From Pseudomonas sp. IB20 (GTDB taxonomy: Bacteria; Pseudomonadota; Gammaproteobacteria; Pseudomonadales; Pseudomonadaceae): a stretch of 64,000 bases of DNA. Positions 51,230-61,445 of the stretch are shown here, piece after piece (positions within the stretch are counted from its first letter, which is position 1; each line of letters starts with the position of its first letter). The notes beneath the pieces were generated by a model, which saw nothing but the letters and a program-made list of their open reading frames with translations, searched no databases and was not told the origin of the DNA. Location: the NCBI RefSeq assembly GCF_009707325.1, contig NZ_CP046103.1, positions 3,395,610 through 3,459,609 of the forward strand, given 5' to 3'. The position numbers and the translations under genes are program-made.

Positions 51230-53065
51230 TCAACGCACTTGTTGCAGGTGCCCGTAAAGTTTGGCGTACAACCCACCCTCCGCGATCAATTGCTGATGGT
51301 CGCCATCTTCGGCGATATGCCCACCATCAAACACTAACACCCGGTCAGCCTGTTTCACCGCTGAAAGCCGGTGAGCGATGATCAGTGTAGTACGCCCACT
51401 GAGAAACCGCGCCAACGCTTGGTGCAAGTTGTACTCGGTGGCGGCGTCCAAGGCGGAGGTGGCCTCATCCAGAATCACCACTTTAGGCTCGGCCAGCACC
51501 ATTCGCGCGATGGCCAGGCGTTGGCGCTGACCGCCGGAGAAACGCACGCCGGAGCGCCCCACCACACTGTCCAGGCCCAAAGGTAGCGCCTTGACGGTAG
51601 CATCCAGCTGGGCGATTTCCAGCGCCTGCCAGCACGCCTGGTCCGAACGCGAACGGCCCATGGTCAGGTTGGCGCGCACGGTATCGTTGAACAATGCCGG
51701 GTGTTGCAACACCACGGCGACGTTCTCGCGGATGGTCGCAAGGCCGATTTCCTGCTGGGTGGCGCCGCCGAAACGAATACTGCCGGCCTGCGGCGTATAA
51801 AGCCCCAGCAGCAGTTGCACCAAGGTACTTTTACCGCCGCCGCTGGCGCCGACAATCGCCACCTTCTCGCCCGGCGCGATAACCAGGTTCAGTTGGTTGA
51901 GCACCAGCTCTTCGCCGTAGCCGAAATCGAGGCCGCGCACTTCGATGCCGACCGTCTCACGCCCGGTGAACGGGTCTGCGCCACCGGCGTATTGCGGCTC
52001 GTCGGCACGCGCCAGCAGCTCGTTGATCCGCGTCAACGCCCCGCCCGCGGCGTAGTAGGCGTATTGCAGGTTCAGCAGTTGCTCCACCGGGCCGATCATG
52101 AACCACAGGTAGCTGAACACCGCGAGCATCTGGCCGATGGACAAGTCGGAAAACAGCACCGTGAGCATCGCCGCCGCGCGAAAGATGTCGATGCCGAACT
52201 GGAACAACAAGCCACTGGCGCGGCTGGAGGCGTCGGTTTTCCATTGTGAGTGAATGGCGTAGTCGCGCACCTCCTGGGCACGCTGGCCGAGGCGCCCGAG
52301 GAAAAAGCCCTGGCGGTTGCCGGCGCGCACTTCTTGGATGGCATCAAGGGTTTCGGTCAACGCCTGGGTGAAACGCGAGGTGCTGTCGTTCTCGAGCTTC
52401 TTCAGGTGTTTGACGCGCTTGCCCAACTGCACTGTGGCGTAGATCACCAGCGGGTTGAACAGCAAGATCAGCAGCGCCAACTGCCAGTGCATCCACACCA
52501 GAATCGCCGAGGTGCCGACCAACGTGAGCATGGCCACCAAGAAGCGGCTGAGGGTTTCGCCGACAAACTTGTCCAGCGTGTCCAGGTCGGTGACCAAGTG
52601 CGTGGTGACCGTGCCGCTGCCCAGGCTTTCGTATTCGCCGAGGGAAATGCGCTTGAGCCGTTCGATCAGGCGTACGCGGATGCGGTACACGATGTCCTTG
52701 GCCAGCCGCGCAAACAGCCGCGCCTGCACCACGTTGAACACCAATGCGCCACAGCGCAGGAACAGCGTCACCAGCAGCATCAAGCCGATATAACCGGCAG
52801 CCTTCTGCCACCCCAGAGGCAATGCGTTGTTCATCACCTTGAGCGCGGCATCGCCATGGCCCAGCAGCACTTCGTCCACCAGCAGGGGCAACAGCAAGGG
52901 GATGGGCACGCTGCACAGAGTCGCCAGCACGGCGACGCCATTGGCGATCCACAGGGCTTTTTTGTGACGCAGGGCCAGGCGGCGAATTTCCGCCCAGGTC
53001 AGTCGATCGGTGCGCTTGGGCTGCTCAGAAAGGTCGGGCTGGTCATGCCCAGGCTCGTCATGCAC
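51230..53065 (-). CDS. ABC exporter, fused permease and ATPase
   Basis: A 611-aa half-transporter of the MsbA/MDR type. Six helices in residues ~35-320 and an ATPase domain with Walker A GASGGGKST, Q-loop VVLQHPALFND, signature RFSGGQRQRLAIA, Walker B KVVILDEATSALD and H-loop LIIAHRLSAV. Acts as a dimer in the inner membrane; substrate unknown. Its start overlaps the stop of the DsbA-like gene by eight bases. Confidence 0.92.
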   Translation of the reverse strand: MHDEPGHDQPDLSEQPKRTDRLTWAEIRRLALRHKKALWIANGVAVLATLCSVPIPLLLPLLVDEVLLGHGDAALKVMNNALPLGWQKAAGYIGLMLLVTLFLRCGALVFNVVQARLFARLAKDIVYRIRVRLIERLKRISLGEYESLGSGTVTTHLVTDLDTLDKFVGETLSRFLVAMLTLVGTSAILVWMHWQLALLILLFNPLVIYATVQLGKRVKHLKKLENDSTSRFTQALTETLDAIQEVRAGNRQGFFLGRLGQRAQEVRDYAIHSQWKTDASSRASGLLFQFGIDIFRAAAMLTVLFSDLSIGQMLAVFSYLWFMIGPVEQLLNLQYAYYAAGGALTRINELLARADEPQYAGGADPFTGRETVGIEVRGLDFGYGEELVLNQLNLVIAPGEKVAIVGASGGGKSTLVQLLLGLYTPQAGSIRFGGATQQEIGLATIRENVAVVLQHPALFNDTVRANLTMGRSRSDQACWQALEIAQLDATVKALPLGLDSVVGRSGVRFSGGQRQRLAIARMVLAEPKVVILDEATSALDAATEYNLHQALARFLSGRTTLIIAHRLSAVKQADRVLVFDGGHIAEDGDHQQLIAEGGLYAKLYGHLQQVR

Positions 53066-53693
53066 AGGTGGCGCGCTCCAACCAACGGGCGAGCAAGGGC
53101 GACAGCTCGGACAGCGGCTGGTAGCCGTTGGTCAGTAACGCAAGCTGGCCATTACGCTCGGCCAACAGCGTCGGGAAGCCGGCAATGCCCAAATCCTGCA
53201 CCCACGTGAAGTCGGCGGCTGTTGCGGCGTGTTGCTCGGCGCGGTCGAACGCACCGGCGAACTCGATGCGCGGGATGCCCGCCGCCTCGGCCAGCTCTAC
53301 CAGCACGCTGGCGAGGGTCACATCGCGGCCCTCGACATAAAACGCGCGCTGGATCAGCCCCAGCAGTTTCCAGGCACAATCCGGTGCCAGGCTGCGCGCC
53401 GTAACGATGGCGCGGCACGCAGGCTCGGTGTCATAGACAAAGCCGTCGGGCAAGGCGCCTTCATGCTTGAACGGCTGGCCGGTGGCCTCGGTGACCGCCT
53501 GCCAGTGTTCGAGGATGTAGCGCCGGGTGGTCGGCTCCAACGCCGCGCCGCTGCCGGTGCGCAAGCCGCCCACCACCAGGTGCAGCTCCACGCCTGCGGC
53601 CTGGGCCTGCTCCACCAACGCCTCGGCCACCGGAGCAAAGCCCCAGCACCAGGAACACATCGGGTCCATCACATAGAGCAGGCGCGCGGGCAT
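53058..53693 (-). CDS. DsbA-family (FrnE-like) thioredoxin-fold protein
   Basis: A 211-aa cytoplasmic oxidoreductase. Thioredoxin fold with CSWCWGF (CxxC) at about residue 12 and the helical insertion typical of DsbA/FrnE; a cis-Pro-type FPTLLAER near the end. No signal peptide. Start 53693 (MPARLLYVMDPMCSWCW) is the family N-terminus. Sits between trhO and the ABC exporter, with small gaps or overlaps. Confidence 0.88.
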   Translation of the reverse strand: MPARLLYVMDPMCSWCWGFAPVAEALVEQAQAAGVELHLVVGGLRTGSGAALEPTTRRYILEHWQAVTEATGQPFKHEGALPDGFVYDTEPACRAIVTARSLAPDCAWKLLGLIQRAFYVEGRDVTLASVLVELAEAAGIPRIEFAGAFDRAEQHAATAADFTWVQDLGIAGFPTLLAERNGQLALLTNGYQPLSELSPLLARWLERATCA

Positions 53694-53697
53694 TGGG

Positions 53698-54639
53698 TCA
53701 GGCCTCGGAAGGGGTTTGCTTATAGTTGAAACCAATCGGGTGCGGCATGTTGCGGGCCTTGGCCAGCTCAATCTGCTTTTGCCGGTCTATGGCGCTGCGA
53801 CGGGTCTTCTCCGGCAGCTTATCCCAGCAATGCGGGCAACTGATGCCAGCCACATAGTGCTCGGACGCACGGTCTTCTACGCTGACCGGTGTGCGGCAGG
53901 CATGACATTGATCGTAGTCGCCTTCGCTCAAGTCGTGGCGCACGGTCACGCGGTTGTCGAACACAAAGCAGTCGCCCTGCCACTTGGTTTCTGCCTGCGG
54001 CACCTCTTCGAGGTACTTCAGGATGCCGCCCTTGAGGTGGTAAACCTCGTCAAAGCCTTCGCTGAGCATGTAGCTCGACGCCTTTTCGCAACGAATGCCG
54101 CCGGTACAGAACATGGCGACTTTCTTGTGCTTGGCGGGGTCGAAGTTGGCTTTGATATAGTCGGGAAATTCGCGAAAACTGGTGGTTTTCGGGTCGATTG
54201 CGCCCTCAAAGGTGCCGATCGACACTTCGTAATCGTTGCGGGTATCGATCAACAGCACTTCGGGGTCGCTGATTAGCGCATTCCAGTCTTGCGGGTTGAC
54301 GTAGGTGCCGACTTTTTTGTTCGGGTCGACGCCTTCGACGCCCAGGGTCACGATCTCTTTCTTGAGCTTGACCTTGGTGCGGTAGAACGGTTGGTCATCG
54401 CAGTACGACTCTTTGTGGTCGATATCGTCCATGCGTGGGTCATTCTTCAGCCAGGCCATCAGGCCATCAATGCCTTCGCGGCTGCCGGAAACGGTGCCGT
54501 TGATGCCTTCTTCGGCGATCAGCAAGGTGCCTTTGATGCCGTTGTCGACCATTGCCTGCAGCAGTGGCTCGCGCAGGGCGACGTAATCTTCGAGGGTGAC
54601 GAACTTATACAGTGCCGCCACGACGATCGGTTGAGTCAT
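53698..54639 (-). CDS. trhO: tRNA uridine(34) hydroxylase, rhodanese-like
   Basis: A 313-aa TrhO/YceA enzyme making ho5U34 in tRNA with molecular oxygen. N-terminal ferredoxin-like domain ([22 protein letters not shown]), central rhodanese domain with catalytic [11 protein letters not shown], then a zinc-type end [13 protein letters not shown]...CPHCWDKL. Length and order match the family. Four bases separate it from the DsbA-like gene. Confidence 0.95.
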   Translation of the reverse strand: MTQPIVVAALYKFVTLEDYVALREPLLQAMVDNGIKGTLLIAEEGINGTVSGSREGIDGLMAWLKNDPRMDDIDHKESYCDDQPFYRTKVKLKKEIVTLGVEGVDPNKKVGTYVNPQDWNALISDPEVLLIDTRNDYEVSIGTFEGAIDPKTTSFREFPDYIKANFDPAKHKKVAMFCTGGIRCEKASSYMLSEGFDEVYHLKGGILKYLEEVPQAETKWQGDCFVFDNRVTVRHDLSEGDYDQCHACRTPVSVEDRASEHYVAGISCPHCWDKLPEKTRRSAIDRQKQIELAKARNMPHPIGFNYKQTPSEA

Positions 54640-54750
54640 CGGTGTTATCTCCAGGTGGCTACCCTCGTAAGGGGTGAACCGGATTTAGAAAAATGCAGGC
54701 CAAGCCGCGCGGCGCGCATTCTAACAAAACCGCGACGCGTCGAACGATAT

Positions 54751-55044
54751 TCAATGCCCGCCGGCGCAGGTCGGCGAGGCCGGGGCTGCGTCGATTCTCG
54801 CCCATTCTTCAGGCGTGTAGGTATGCAGCGCCAACGCATGAAATTCGCTCATCAGGTCACCCAACGTGGCGTAGACCGTCTGGTGGCGCTTGACGCGGTT
54901 AAGCCCCTCGAACTGCTGGCTGACCAGCACGGCCTTGAAGTGGGTCTGCAACCCACGGCTGTGCATGTGGCTTTCATCCAGCACGCTCATGTGTTGCGGG
55001 CTCAGGGCGGCGAGCGCCGTTTCGATACGCTGTTGCATGGTCAT
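54751..55044 (-). CDS. BolA-family protein
   Basis: A 97-aa BolA-like protein. Class II KH-like fold with DESHMHSRGLQTHFKAVLVSQQFEGLNRVKRHQTVYATLGDLM; the conserved His residues and the RHQ...VY loop are present. BolA proteins bind monothiol glutaredoxins and [2Fe-2S] clusters and can act as regulators. The true start may be 55038 (MQQRIETAL). Followed upstream by a DUF2059 gene. Confidence 0.9.
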   Translation of the reverse strand: MTMQQRIETALAALSPQHMSVLDESHMHSRGLQTHFKAVLVSQQFEGLNRVKRHQTVYATLGDLMSEFHALALHTYTPEEWARIDAAPASPTCAGGH

Positions 55045-55050
55045 TCCTGC

Positions 55051-55569
55051 TTACTTCTTCTTGGCCGGTGCAGCAGCTTTAGGCGTCAGCTCGTTGGTCA
55101 TGTCTTCCAACAGCTTGTTCACCACCGGCACGGCGCTTTCCAGCTTGGCCTGGGTCATCTGCGCCGATTGCTGGGTCAGTTGCGGCATTTTTTCCAGGAC
55201 TTTCTTGCCCAGTGGTGACTGGTAGAACGCAACCAGGTCCTTGAGCTCGGATTCGCTGAAGTTAGTGGTGTAGAGCTTGACCATGTCCGGTTTCAGCTTC
55301 GGCCAGCCGATAGCCTGGTCTAGGGCGGCGTTAGCCTTGGCCTGGTAGGTGTCCAGTACGGACTGCTTGGCGGCAGGCGCCTTGGTCTGTTCGAAACGCT
55401 GGGCGAACATTTGCTGCACTTGCATGTACACCGGGGTACCCAGCTTGTCAGCGTGGGCCAGGGTAAGGAAGGCTTCGGCACTGGCGTTATGGCTGGCGGT
55501 ATCGGCAAAGACTTGGCCGCTGGCGCAAACCAGAGCAACCGCGGTACAGATGGCACGAAGACGAGTCAT
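55051..55569 (-). CDS. DUF2059 family periplasmic protein
   Basis: A 172-aa exported protein. Signal peptide MTRLRAICTAVALVCASGQVFA, then a helical DUF2059 domain: LYTTNFSESELKDLVAFYQSPLGKKVLEKMPQL. A lysine-rich tail APAKKK. Function unknown. Ends six bases before the BolA-like gene, so probably one transcript. Confidence 0.9.
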   Translation of the reverse strand: MTRLRAICTAVALVCASGQVFADTASHNASAEAFLTLAHADKLGTPVYMQVQQMFAQRFEQTKAPAAKQSVLDTYQAKANAALDQAIGWPKLKPDMVKLYTTNFSESELKDLVAFYQSPLGKKVLEKMPQLTQQSAQMTQAKLESAVPVVNKLLEDMTNELTPKAAAPAKKK

Positions 55570-55761
55570 CGAGTTTCCTTTCTAGCAGGCGAGGTAAGAC
55601 CCCAAGGGCGCCCATTCTGCGCCTAAAAAACCTCCCGGCTCAACCCCAGGCCCTGTTGGGCCTGGTTTTGCGGGACTTGCATCCGATGAAAAGTCTTTTA
55701 GGGAACCCCCAAAGCCCATCACGGCCTAAACTGCGCAAACGAACCTGAAGGAGTGTGCCCG

Positions 55762-57150
55762 ATGAGCCGTATCGAAACCGACAGCCTGGGAGAAGTCCAT
55801 GTCCCGGATGACGCTTACTGGGGCGCGCAGACCCAACGTTCACTGGTGAACTTCGCCATCGGCGAGCAACGCATGCCATTGGCGGTACTGCACGCCCTGG
55901 CCCTGATCAAGAAAGCTGCGGCGCGGGTCAACGACCGCAATGGCGATTTGCCCGCCGACATCGCCCGCCTGATCGAACAGGCCGCCGATGAAGTGCTCGA
56001 CGGTCAACATGACGACCAGTTCCCGCTGGTGGTGTGGCAGACCGGCAGCGGCACCCAGAGCAACATGAACGCCAACGAAGTGATCGCCGGCCGTGCCAAC
56101 GAGCTGTCGGGCAAGACCCGCGGCGGCAAGAGCCCGGTGCACCCTAACGATCATGTGAACCGCTCCCAGAGTTCCAACGACTGCTTCCCCACCGCCATGA
56201 GCATCGCGACGGTGCAGGCGGTGAACAAACAGCTGCTGCCGGCGATCACCCACCTGTCGGGTGGGCTGGCGGAACTGTCGGCGCGGCACATGAAGCTGGT
56301 CAAGACCGGCCGCACCCACATGATGGACGCCACGCCGATCACCTTTGGCCAGGAAGTCTCAGCGTTTATCGCACAGCTCGATTACGCCGAACGCGCGATC
56401 CGCAGCGCCCTGCCCCCAGTCTGCGAACTGGCCCAAGGCGGCACCGCCGTCGGTACCGGGCTCAATTCGCCCCACGGCTTTGGCGAGGCGATTGCCGCCG
56501 AACTGGCCGCGCTGTCAGGGCTGCCATTCGTCACCGCACCGAACAAATTTGCCGCCCTCTCCGGCCATGAGCCGCTGGTAACCCTGCACGGCGCCCTAAA
56601 AACCCTGGCCGTGGCCCTGATGAAACTCGCCAACGACCTGCGCCTGCTCGGCTCCGGCCCACGCGCCGGGTTGGCAGAAGTGAAACTGCCGGCCAACGAG
56701 CCGGGCAGCTCGATCATGCCGGGCAAGGTCAACCCCACGCAGTGCGAAGCGCTGTCGATGCTGGCCTGCCAGGTGCTGGGCAATGACGTGACCATCGGCA
56801 TTGCCGCCAGCCAAGGCCACTTGCAGTTGAACGTGTACAAGCCGGTGATCATCCACAACCTGCTGGAGTCGATCCGCCTGCTGGCCGACGGTTGCAACAA
56901 CTTCCAGGAACACTGCATCGCCGGCCTTGAGCCCGACGCCGAGCAAATGGCCGAGCACCTGGAGCGCGGCCTGATGCTGGTGACAGCGCTCAACCCGCAC
57001 ATCGGCTACGACAAGTCGGCGCAGATCGCCAAAAAGGCTTACGCCGAAGGCCTGACGCTACGCGAGGCTGCGCTGGACCTGGGCTACCTCACCGATGAAG
57101 AGTTCGACCAGTGGGTACGCCCGGAAAACATGCTGGAAGCCGGTCATTAA
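55762..57150 (+). CDS. fumC: Class II fumarate hydratase
   Basis: TCA-cycle enzyme (462 aa) interconverting fumarate and malate without iron. Signature SSIMPGKVN (about residue 317), catalytic [12 protein letters not shown] and [19 protein letters not shown]. Start 55762 ([15 protein letters not shown]) was chosen; an in-frame GTG nine bases upstream is less likely. FumC is heat- and oxidant-stable and in pseudomonads often induced by iron limitation. Confidence 0.97.
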   Translation: MSRIETDSLGEVHVPDDAYWGAQTQRSLVNFAIGEQRMPLAVLHALALIKKAAARVNDRNGDLPADIARLIEQAADEVLDGQHDDQFPLVVWQTGSGTQSNMNANEVIAGRANELSGKTRGGKSPVHPNDHVNRSQSSNDCFPTAMSIATVQAVNKQLLPAITHLSGGLAELSARHMKLVKTGRTHMMDATPITFGQEVSAFIAQLDYAERAIRSALPPVCELAQGGTAVGTGLNSPHGFGEAIAAELAALSGLPFVTAPNKFAALSGHEPLVTLHGALKTLAVALMKLANDLRLLGSGPRAGLAEVKLPANEPGSSIMPGKVNPTQCEALSMLACQVLGNDVTIGIAASQGHLQLNVYKPVIIHNLLESIRLLADGCNNFQEHCIAGLEPDAEQMAEHLERGLMLVTALNPHIGYDKSAQIAKKAYAEGLTLREAALDLGYLTDEEFDQWVRPENMLEAGH

Positions 57151-57157
57151 GCTCAGG

Positions 57158-57201
57158 CTTTTGATCTGCTTTTGATCTGCTTTTGATCTTGATCTTGATC
57201 T
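57158..57201 (+). repeat. Short tandem repeats after fumC
   Basis: cttttgatctg/t occurs three times in direct tandem (57158-57190), followed by three gatctt/gatcta units to 57202. The rest of 57203-57457 has no gene but contains a REP element. Confidence 0.85.
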
Positions 57202-57380
57202 AAGGCGCCCCGTTAACCACGATGGCCGAACGCAGGCTTGAATCCGTGGGTAACCCGGCAGGACGCCGGGTTAGCCGCGCTGGGCCAAGGATGGCCCATC
57301 TGTAAGAGCGGAACCATACTCAGCCGTTACCGCAGCAACGGATATGTACTCCGAATAGATACCCCAGCCAACCCACATAC

Positions 57381-57408
57381 CGCCATCGCAGGCAAGCCAG
57401 CTCCCACA
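57381..57408. repeat. REP element
   Basis: cgccatcgcaggcaagccag followed by ctcccaca is one arm of the Pseudomonas REP family whose pair forms the REPIN at 58.5 kb. Confidence 0.8.
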
Positions 57409-57457
57409 TTTGAACCGGTTTACAAAAAATAAAGCTTCGCCGCCGCCTCGCCGGCCA

Positions 57458-58414
57458 TTAAGACGCCAGCCGCACCCGCCGCGCCCTGAGCCCAGCCAGC
57501 AACGACGGCGCCAGCGCCACAGTCGCCGACCCCAACACCACCACCAACGCCCCGGCGTAACCCAGAGCATTAATCTCTTCGGCCTGCACAAAATCCGGCC
57601 ATAACCACGCCGCCAACGCCACCGCCACAAACGTCACCAACGGCGTCAACGCCAACGTCGCACTGACCCGCGAAGCCTCCCAATGCGCCAGGGCTTCGGC
57701 AAACGCACCGTAAGCCACCAGCGTATTCATGCAGCACGCCAGCAACAGCCAGCCCTGCAGCGGGCTCAACTGCAACGCCTCCAGCGGATGCGCCCACGGC
57801 GTGAGCAGCACGGCGCACGACAGATAAATCACCATCATCACCTGCAGCGAATTCCACACCGTCAGCAACTGCTTCTGACCCAAGGCATAAAACACCCAAA
57901 TGGTCGTAGCGAGCAGAATCGTCAACACCCCGGCGGTGTAGGTGCCCAAGGAGGTCAGCATTTCTACCAGGCGCTGGTTGAAAAACAGCCCGAAGCCAAT
58001 GATCAGCACCACCAGGCCCATGCCTTGCCCCAGGCTGAAACGCTCCTTGAACACAAACACGCTGGCGACCATCAGAAAGATCGGCCCCATCTGCACCACC
58101 AACTGCGCCGTGCCAGGGCTGAGCATTTTCAGCCCGACCAGATACAGCACGTAGTTGCCCACCAGCCCGCACACCGCCATGGCTACCAGCCAGCCGCCCT
58201 TGGGACCCAGGACCTTGCGGCTGGGCAGGCGTTTGGTGAGGGCCAGGTAGATAAATAAGCAGCTGCCGGCGACGATCAGGCGAAACCAGGTGACGGTCAC
58301 CGGGTCCATCACCTGTAGCACTTGTTTGAGTTTGATCGGCAGAATGCCCCACAGAAACGCGGTCAGCAGGGTCAAGCCGAAGCCATAGACCCAGCGGCCG
58401 GAAGAGATGTGCAT
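57458..58414 (-). CDS. EamA/DMT-family transporter
   Basis: A 318-aa, ten-helix drug/metabolite transporter with two EamA repeats: GFGLTLLTAFLWGILPIKLKQVL at the start and YTAGVLTILLATTIWVFYALGQK at the middle. The start at 58414 excludes an upstream extension that is not protein-like. Exports an unknown metabolite, perhaps an amino acid. Both flanks carry REP elements. Confidence 0.9.
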   Translation of the reverse strand: MHISSGRWVYGFGLTLLTAFLWGILPIKLKQVLQVMDPVTVTWFRLIVAGSCLFIYLALTKRLPSRKVLGPKGGWLVAMAVCGLVGNYVLYLVGLKMLSPGTAQLVVQMGPIFLMVASVFVFKERFSLGQGMGLVVLIIGFGLFFNQRLVEMLTSLGTYTAGVLTILLATTIWVFYALGQKQLLTVWNSLQVMMVIYLSCAVLLTPWAHPLEALQLSPLQGWLLLACCMNTLVAYGAFAEALAHWEASRVSATLALTPLVTFVAVALAAWLWPDFVQAEEINALGYAGALVVVLGSATVALAPSLLAGLRARRVRLAS

Positions 58415-58509
58415 GAGTGCCCCGAATGCCTGAGGAAGTGGAACGGGCATTCTAGGTGGACCAAGGGGGGCCTTGGCGAGCGATATTTTCCACAACACCC
58501 CAAATCAAA

Positions 58510-58617
58510 GGTGGGAGCTGGCTTGCCTGCGATGGCGGTGGGTCAGACAAAAAAATCTCGACTGATACACAAATCTCGACTGATACACCGCCATCGCAGG
58601 CAAGCCAGCGCCCACAT
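58510..58617. repeat. REPIN with internal 18-bp tandem repeat
   Basis: ggtgggagctggcttgcctg ... and caggcaagccagcgcccaca are inverted REP arms about 108 bp end to end. The loop contains aaatctcgactgatacac twice in tandem (58553-58570, 58571-58588). Confidence 0.85.
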
Positions 58618-58641
58618 GGGCCCATGTTTTTCCAGTGAGAT

Positions 58642-59826
58642 TTAGCGTACGGCTTCAAACAGGCCGGTGGCGCCCATGCCGCCGCCCACGCACATGGTGA
58701 CAATGCCGTAACGCAGATTGCGTCGTTGCAGCTCGCGAACCAAATGCCCGACTTGCCGCGAACCGGTCATGCCGAAGGGGTGCCCAATCGAGATCGAGCC
58801 GCCGTTGACGTTGTACTTGGCGTTATCAATTTCCAACCGGTCACGCGCATACAGGCACTGCGAGGCAAACGCTTCATTGAGTTCCCACAGGTCGATATCC
58901 GCCACCTGCAAGCCCTTGGCCTTGAGCAACTTGGGCACCGAGAACACCGGGCCGATGCCCATCTCGTCCGGCTCACAACCGGCCACGGTAAAGCCTCGGA
59001 AAAACGCCTTGGGCTTGAGGCCCAATTGCAGGGCTTTTTCCAGGCTCATCACCAGCGTCATCGAGGCGCCGTCGGAGAGCTGCGAGGAGTTGCCGGCTGT
59101 CACCGAGCCATCCTCGGCGAAGACCGGTTTCAACCCTTGCAGGCTGGCGAGCGTGGTGTCAGGTCGGTTGCAGTCGTCGCGATCAACCACGCCCTCCAGC
59201 ACCTGCACTTCGCCGGTGTGCTTGTCCTCGACCTTGTACTTCACCGCCATCGGCACGATCTCATCACTGAACAAACCATCAGCCTGGGCCTGGGCGGTGC
59301 GCTGCTGGCTTTGCAGGGCGTACAGGTCTTGCTCCTCACGGCTGACGTGATAACGGCGCGCGACAATCTCAGCCGTCTGGCCCATGGGGAAGTAGATGCC
59401 CGGCACCTGCTCTTTAAGCAGCGGGTTGATCAGGTTGTCCGTGTTGACGCTTTTCATGGTCAGGCTGATCGACTCAACGCCACCGGCGACGATAATGTCG
59501 CTGCAACCCGAGGCAATCTGGTTGGCGGCAATGGCAATCGCCTGCAAGCCTGAGGAGCAGAAGCGGTTAAGGGTCATCCCAGCGGTACCGGCGCCCAATT
59601 GCGAGAGCACCGCCACATTGCGCCCGATGTTGTAGCCCTGGGCACCTTCATTGGAGCCGGCACCGACGATGCAATCCTCGACCGTCGCCGGGTCGATGCC
59701 ATGGCGAGTCAGCAGGGCGTTGACGCAATGGGCCGCCATGTCATCGGGACGGGTCTGGTTGAACTTGCCGCGAAAGGATTTGGCCAGGCCGGTTCGCACG
59801 CTGTCGACGATCACTACTTCACGCAT
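58642..59826 (-). CDS. Acetyl-CoA acetyltransferase (thiolase)
   Basis: A 394-aa thiolase II, either joining two acetyl-CoA or degrading short 3-ketoacyl-CoA. Active-site Cys in MTLNRFCSSGLQAIA, His in SISIGHPFGMTGSRQ and second Cys in TMCVGGGMGATGLFE. Length is normal. No adjacent 3-hydroxyacyl-CoA dehydrogenase, so the pathway is not fixed; it could be an AtoB/PhaA-type or FadA-like enzyme. Confidence 0.9.
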   Translation of the reverse strand: MREVVIVDSVRTGLAKSFRGKFNQTRPDDMAAHCVNALLTRHGIDPATVEDCIVGAGSNEGAQGYNIGRNVAVLSQLGAGTAGMTLNRFCSSGLQAIAIAANQIASGCSDIIVAGGVESISLTMKSVNTDNLINPLLKEQVPGIYFPMGQTAEIVARRYHVSREEQDLYALQSQQRTAQAQADGLFSDEIVPMAVKYKVEDKHTGEVQVLEGVVDRDDCNRPDTTLASLQGLKPVFAEDGSVTAGNSSQLSDGASMTLVMSLEKALQLGLKPKAFFRGFTVAGCEPDEMGIGPVFSVPKLLKAKGLQVADIDLWELNEAFASQCLYARDRLEIDNAKYNVNGGSISIGHPFGMTGSRQVGHLVRELQRRNLRYGIVTMCVGGGMGATGLFEAVR

Positions 59827-59907
59827 GGGCTACCTCGATCTTGTCGTTGTTGGGAGATGGATCGAGGATAGAACCGGGCCCTCCTGACTGCGATGATCCC
59901 CAGAACG

Positions 59908-61422
59908 CTATTTCTTTGTCTTCTTATCGTGCTTGTCAGTCTTATCGAACGCCTCTTCCAGCGCGCGGTTGATGGTGCGCAGCACCTTGACCCGCGCCCA
60001 GCGCTTGTCGTTGGCTTCCACCAGGGTCCACGGCGAGACTTCCGTGCTGGTGCGGTCGACCATATCGCCCACGGCGGCGCGGTAGTCGTCCCACTTGTCG
60101 CGGTTACGCCAATCGTCCTCGGTGATCTTGAAGCGCTTGAACGGGATCTCCTCACGGGCCTGGAAGCGCTCCAGCTGGGTCTGTTTGTCGATGGCCAGCC
60201 AGAACTTGACCACGATCACCCCCGCGTCGCGCAGCTGCTCTTCAAAGTCATTGATCTCGCCGTAGGCGCGCATCCAGTCCGCCGGGGTGCAGAAGCCTTC
60301 GATGCGCTCCACCAACACGCGGCCGTACCACGAACGGTCGAACACAGTGAACATGCCGCGTGCCGGGATCTTCTGCCAGAACCGCCACAGGTAAGGCTGG
60401 GCACGCTCGTCTTCACTCGGCGCGGCAATCGGCACGATGTGATACTGGCGCGGGTCCAGCGCCGCTGCCACCCGCCGGATCGCCCCGCCTTTGCCCGCCG
60501 CGTCGTTGCCTTCGAATACGGTGACCAGCGCGTGCTTGCGCATGCGTTTGTCGCGCATCAGGCCGGAAAAGCGCGCCTGTTCGGTGATCAGCTGTTCTTC
60601 GTAATCGTCCTTGTCCAGGTGCAAGGTCATGTCGAGGCTGTCGAGCAGGCTCTTGCGGTCCACCGACGCCAACAACGGCGCCGGGTTCATGCCGCTGGCC
60701 TTGCCCTTGGGCAGTTTCAAGGCATTTTGCAGGCTCTCAAGCAGGATTTTGCCCACGGTGAGGCTGCGGTAATTAGCGTCAACGCCTTCGATCACGTGCC
60801 ACGGCGCGTAGTCACGGCTGGTGCGGCGCAGAATGCGCTCGCCGAAATGCACAAACTTGTCGTAGGTCTCCGATTGCTGCCAGTCCAGCGGGCTGATGCG
60901 CCAGCTGTGCAGCGGGTCATCGGCCAAGGCCTTGAGCCGCGCTTTCATCTGCTTCTTGGACAAGTGGAACCAGAACTTGAAGATCAGCGCGCCTTCGTCA
61001 CAGAGCATCTTTTCCAGGCGCTCGGCACCGGCGATGGCCTGGTCCAGGCGGGCGTTCTTGAGCTGGCCGTGCACCCGGCCTTGCAGCATCTGGCTATACC
61101 AGTTGCCAAAAAAGATGCCCATGCGGCCTTTGGCGGGCAGTTGCCGCCAGTAGCGCCAGGCCGGCGGGCGCGCCAGTTCTTCGTCGGTCTGCTGGTCGAA
61201 GGTGCGCACCTCGATCAGGCGTGGGTCCATCCATTCATTGAGCAGCTTGACGGTCTCGCCCTTGCCGGCGCCTTCAATGCCGTTGATCAGGATGATCACC
61301 GGGAAGCGCTTCTGCTGTTGCAGCTCGTACTGCACCTCCAACAAGGCCTCGCGCAGGGCCGGCACTTCGGCGTCGTAGGTGTCTTTGTCGATGGCGTGAC
61401 CGATTTCGGCGGATTCGAACAT
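59908..61422 (-). CDS. pap: Polyphosphate:AMP phosphotransferase (two-domain PPK2)
   Basis: A 504-aa PPK2 class II enzyme that makes ADP from AMP using polyphosphate. Two fused PPK2 domains: Walker A GIEGAGKGET at about residue 49 and GNDAAGKGGA at about residue 305, with the lid/DRSWYGR motif in the C-terminal domain and the variant GNWYSQ in the N-terminal domain, so only the C-half is expected to be fully active. Start 61422 (MFESAEIGHAID). Upstream lies the 163-bp duplication. Confidence 0.92.
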   Translation of the reverse strand: MFESAEIGHAIDKDTYDAEVPALREALLEVQYELQQQKRFPVIILINGIEGAGKGETVKLLNEWMDPRLIEVRTFDQQTDEELARPPAWRYWRQLPAKGRMGIFFGNWYSQMLQGRVHGQLKNARLDQAIAGAERLEKMLCDEGALIFKFWFHLSKKQMKARLKALADDPLHSWRISPLDWQQSETYDKFVHFGERILRRTSRDYAPWHVIEGVDANYRSLTVGKILLESLQNALKLPKGKASGMNPAPLLASVDRKSLLDSLDMTLHLDKDDYEEQLITEQARFSGLMRDKRMRKHALVTVFEGNDAAGKGGAIRRVAAALDPRQYHIVPIAAPSEDERAQPYLWRFWQKIPARGMFTVFDRSWYGRVLVERIEGFCTPADWMRAYGEINDFEEQLRDAGVIVVKFWLAIDKQTQLERFQAREEIPFKRFKITEDDWRNRDKWDDYRAAVGDMVDRTSTEVSPWTLVEANDKRWARVKVLRTINRALEEAFDKTDKHDKKTKK

Positions 61423-61445
61423 GGGCAGCTCCGTTTCAAGATGGC

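Noticed and set aside
57158-57202. CRISPR or iteron-type repeats after fumC
   Set aside because: Units are 11 bp and 6 bp without spacers; simple tandem repeat in an intergenic region.
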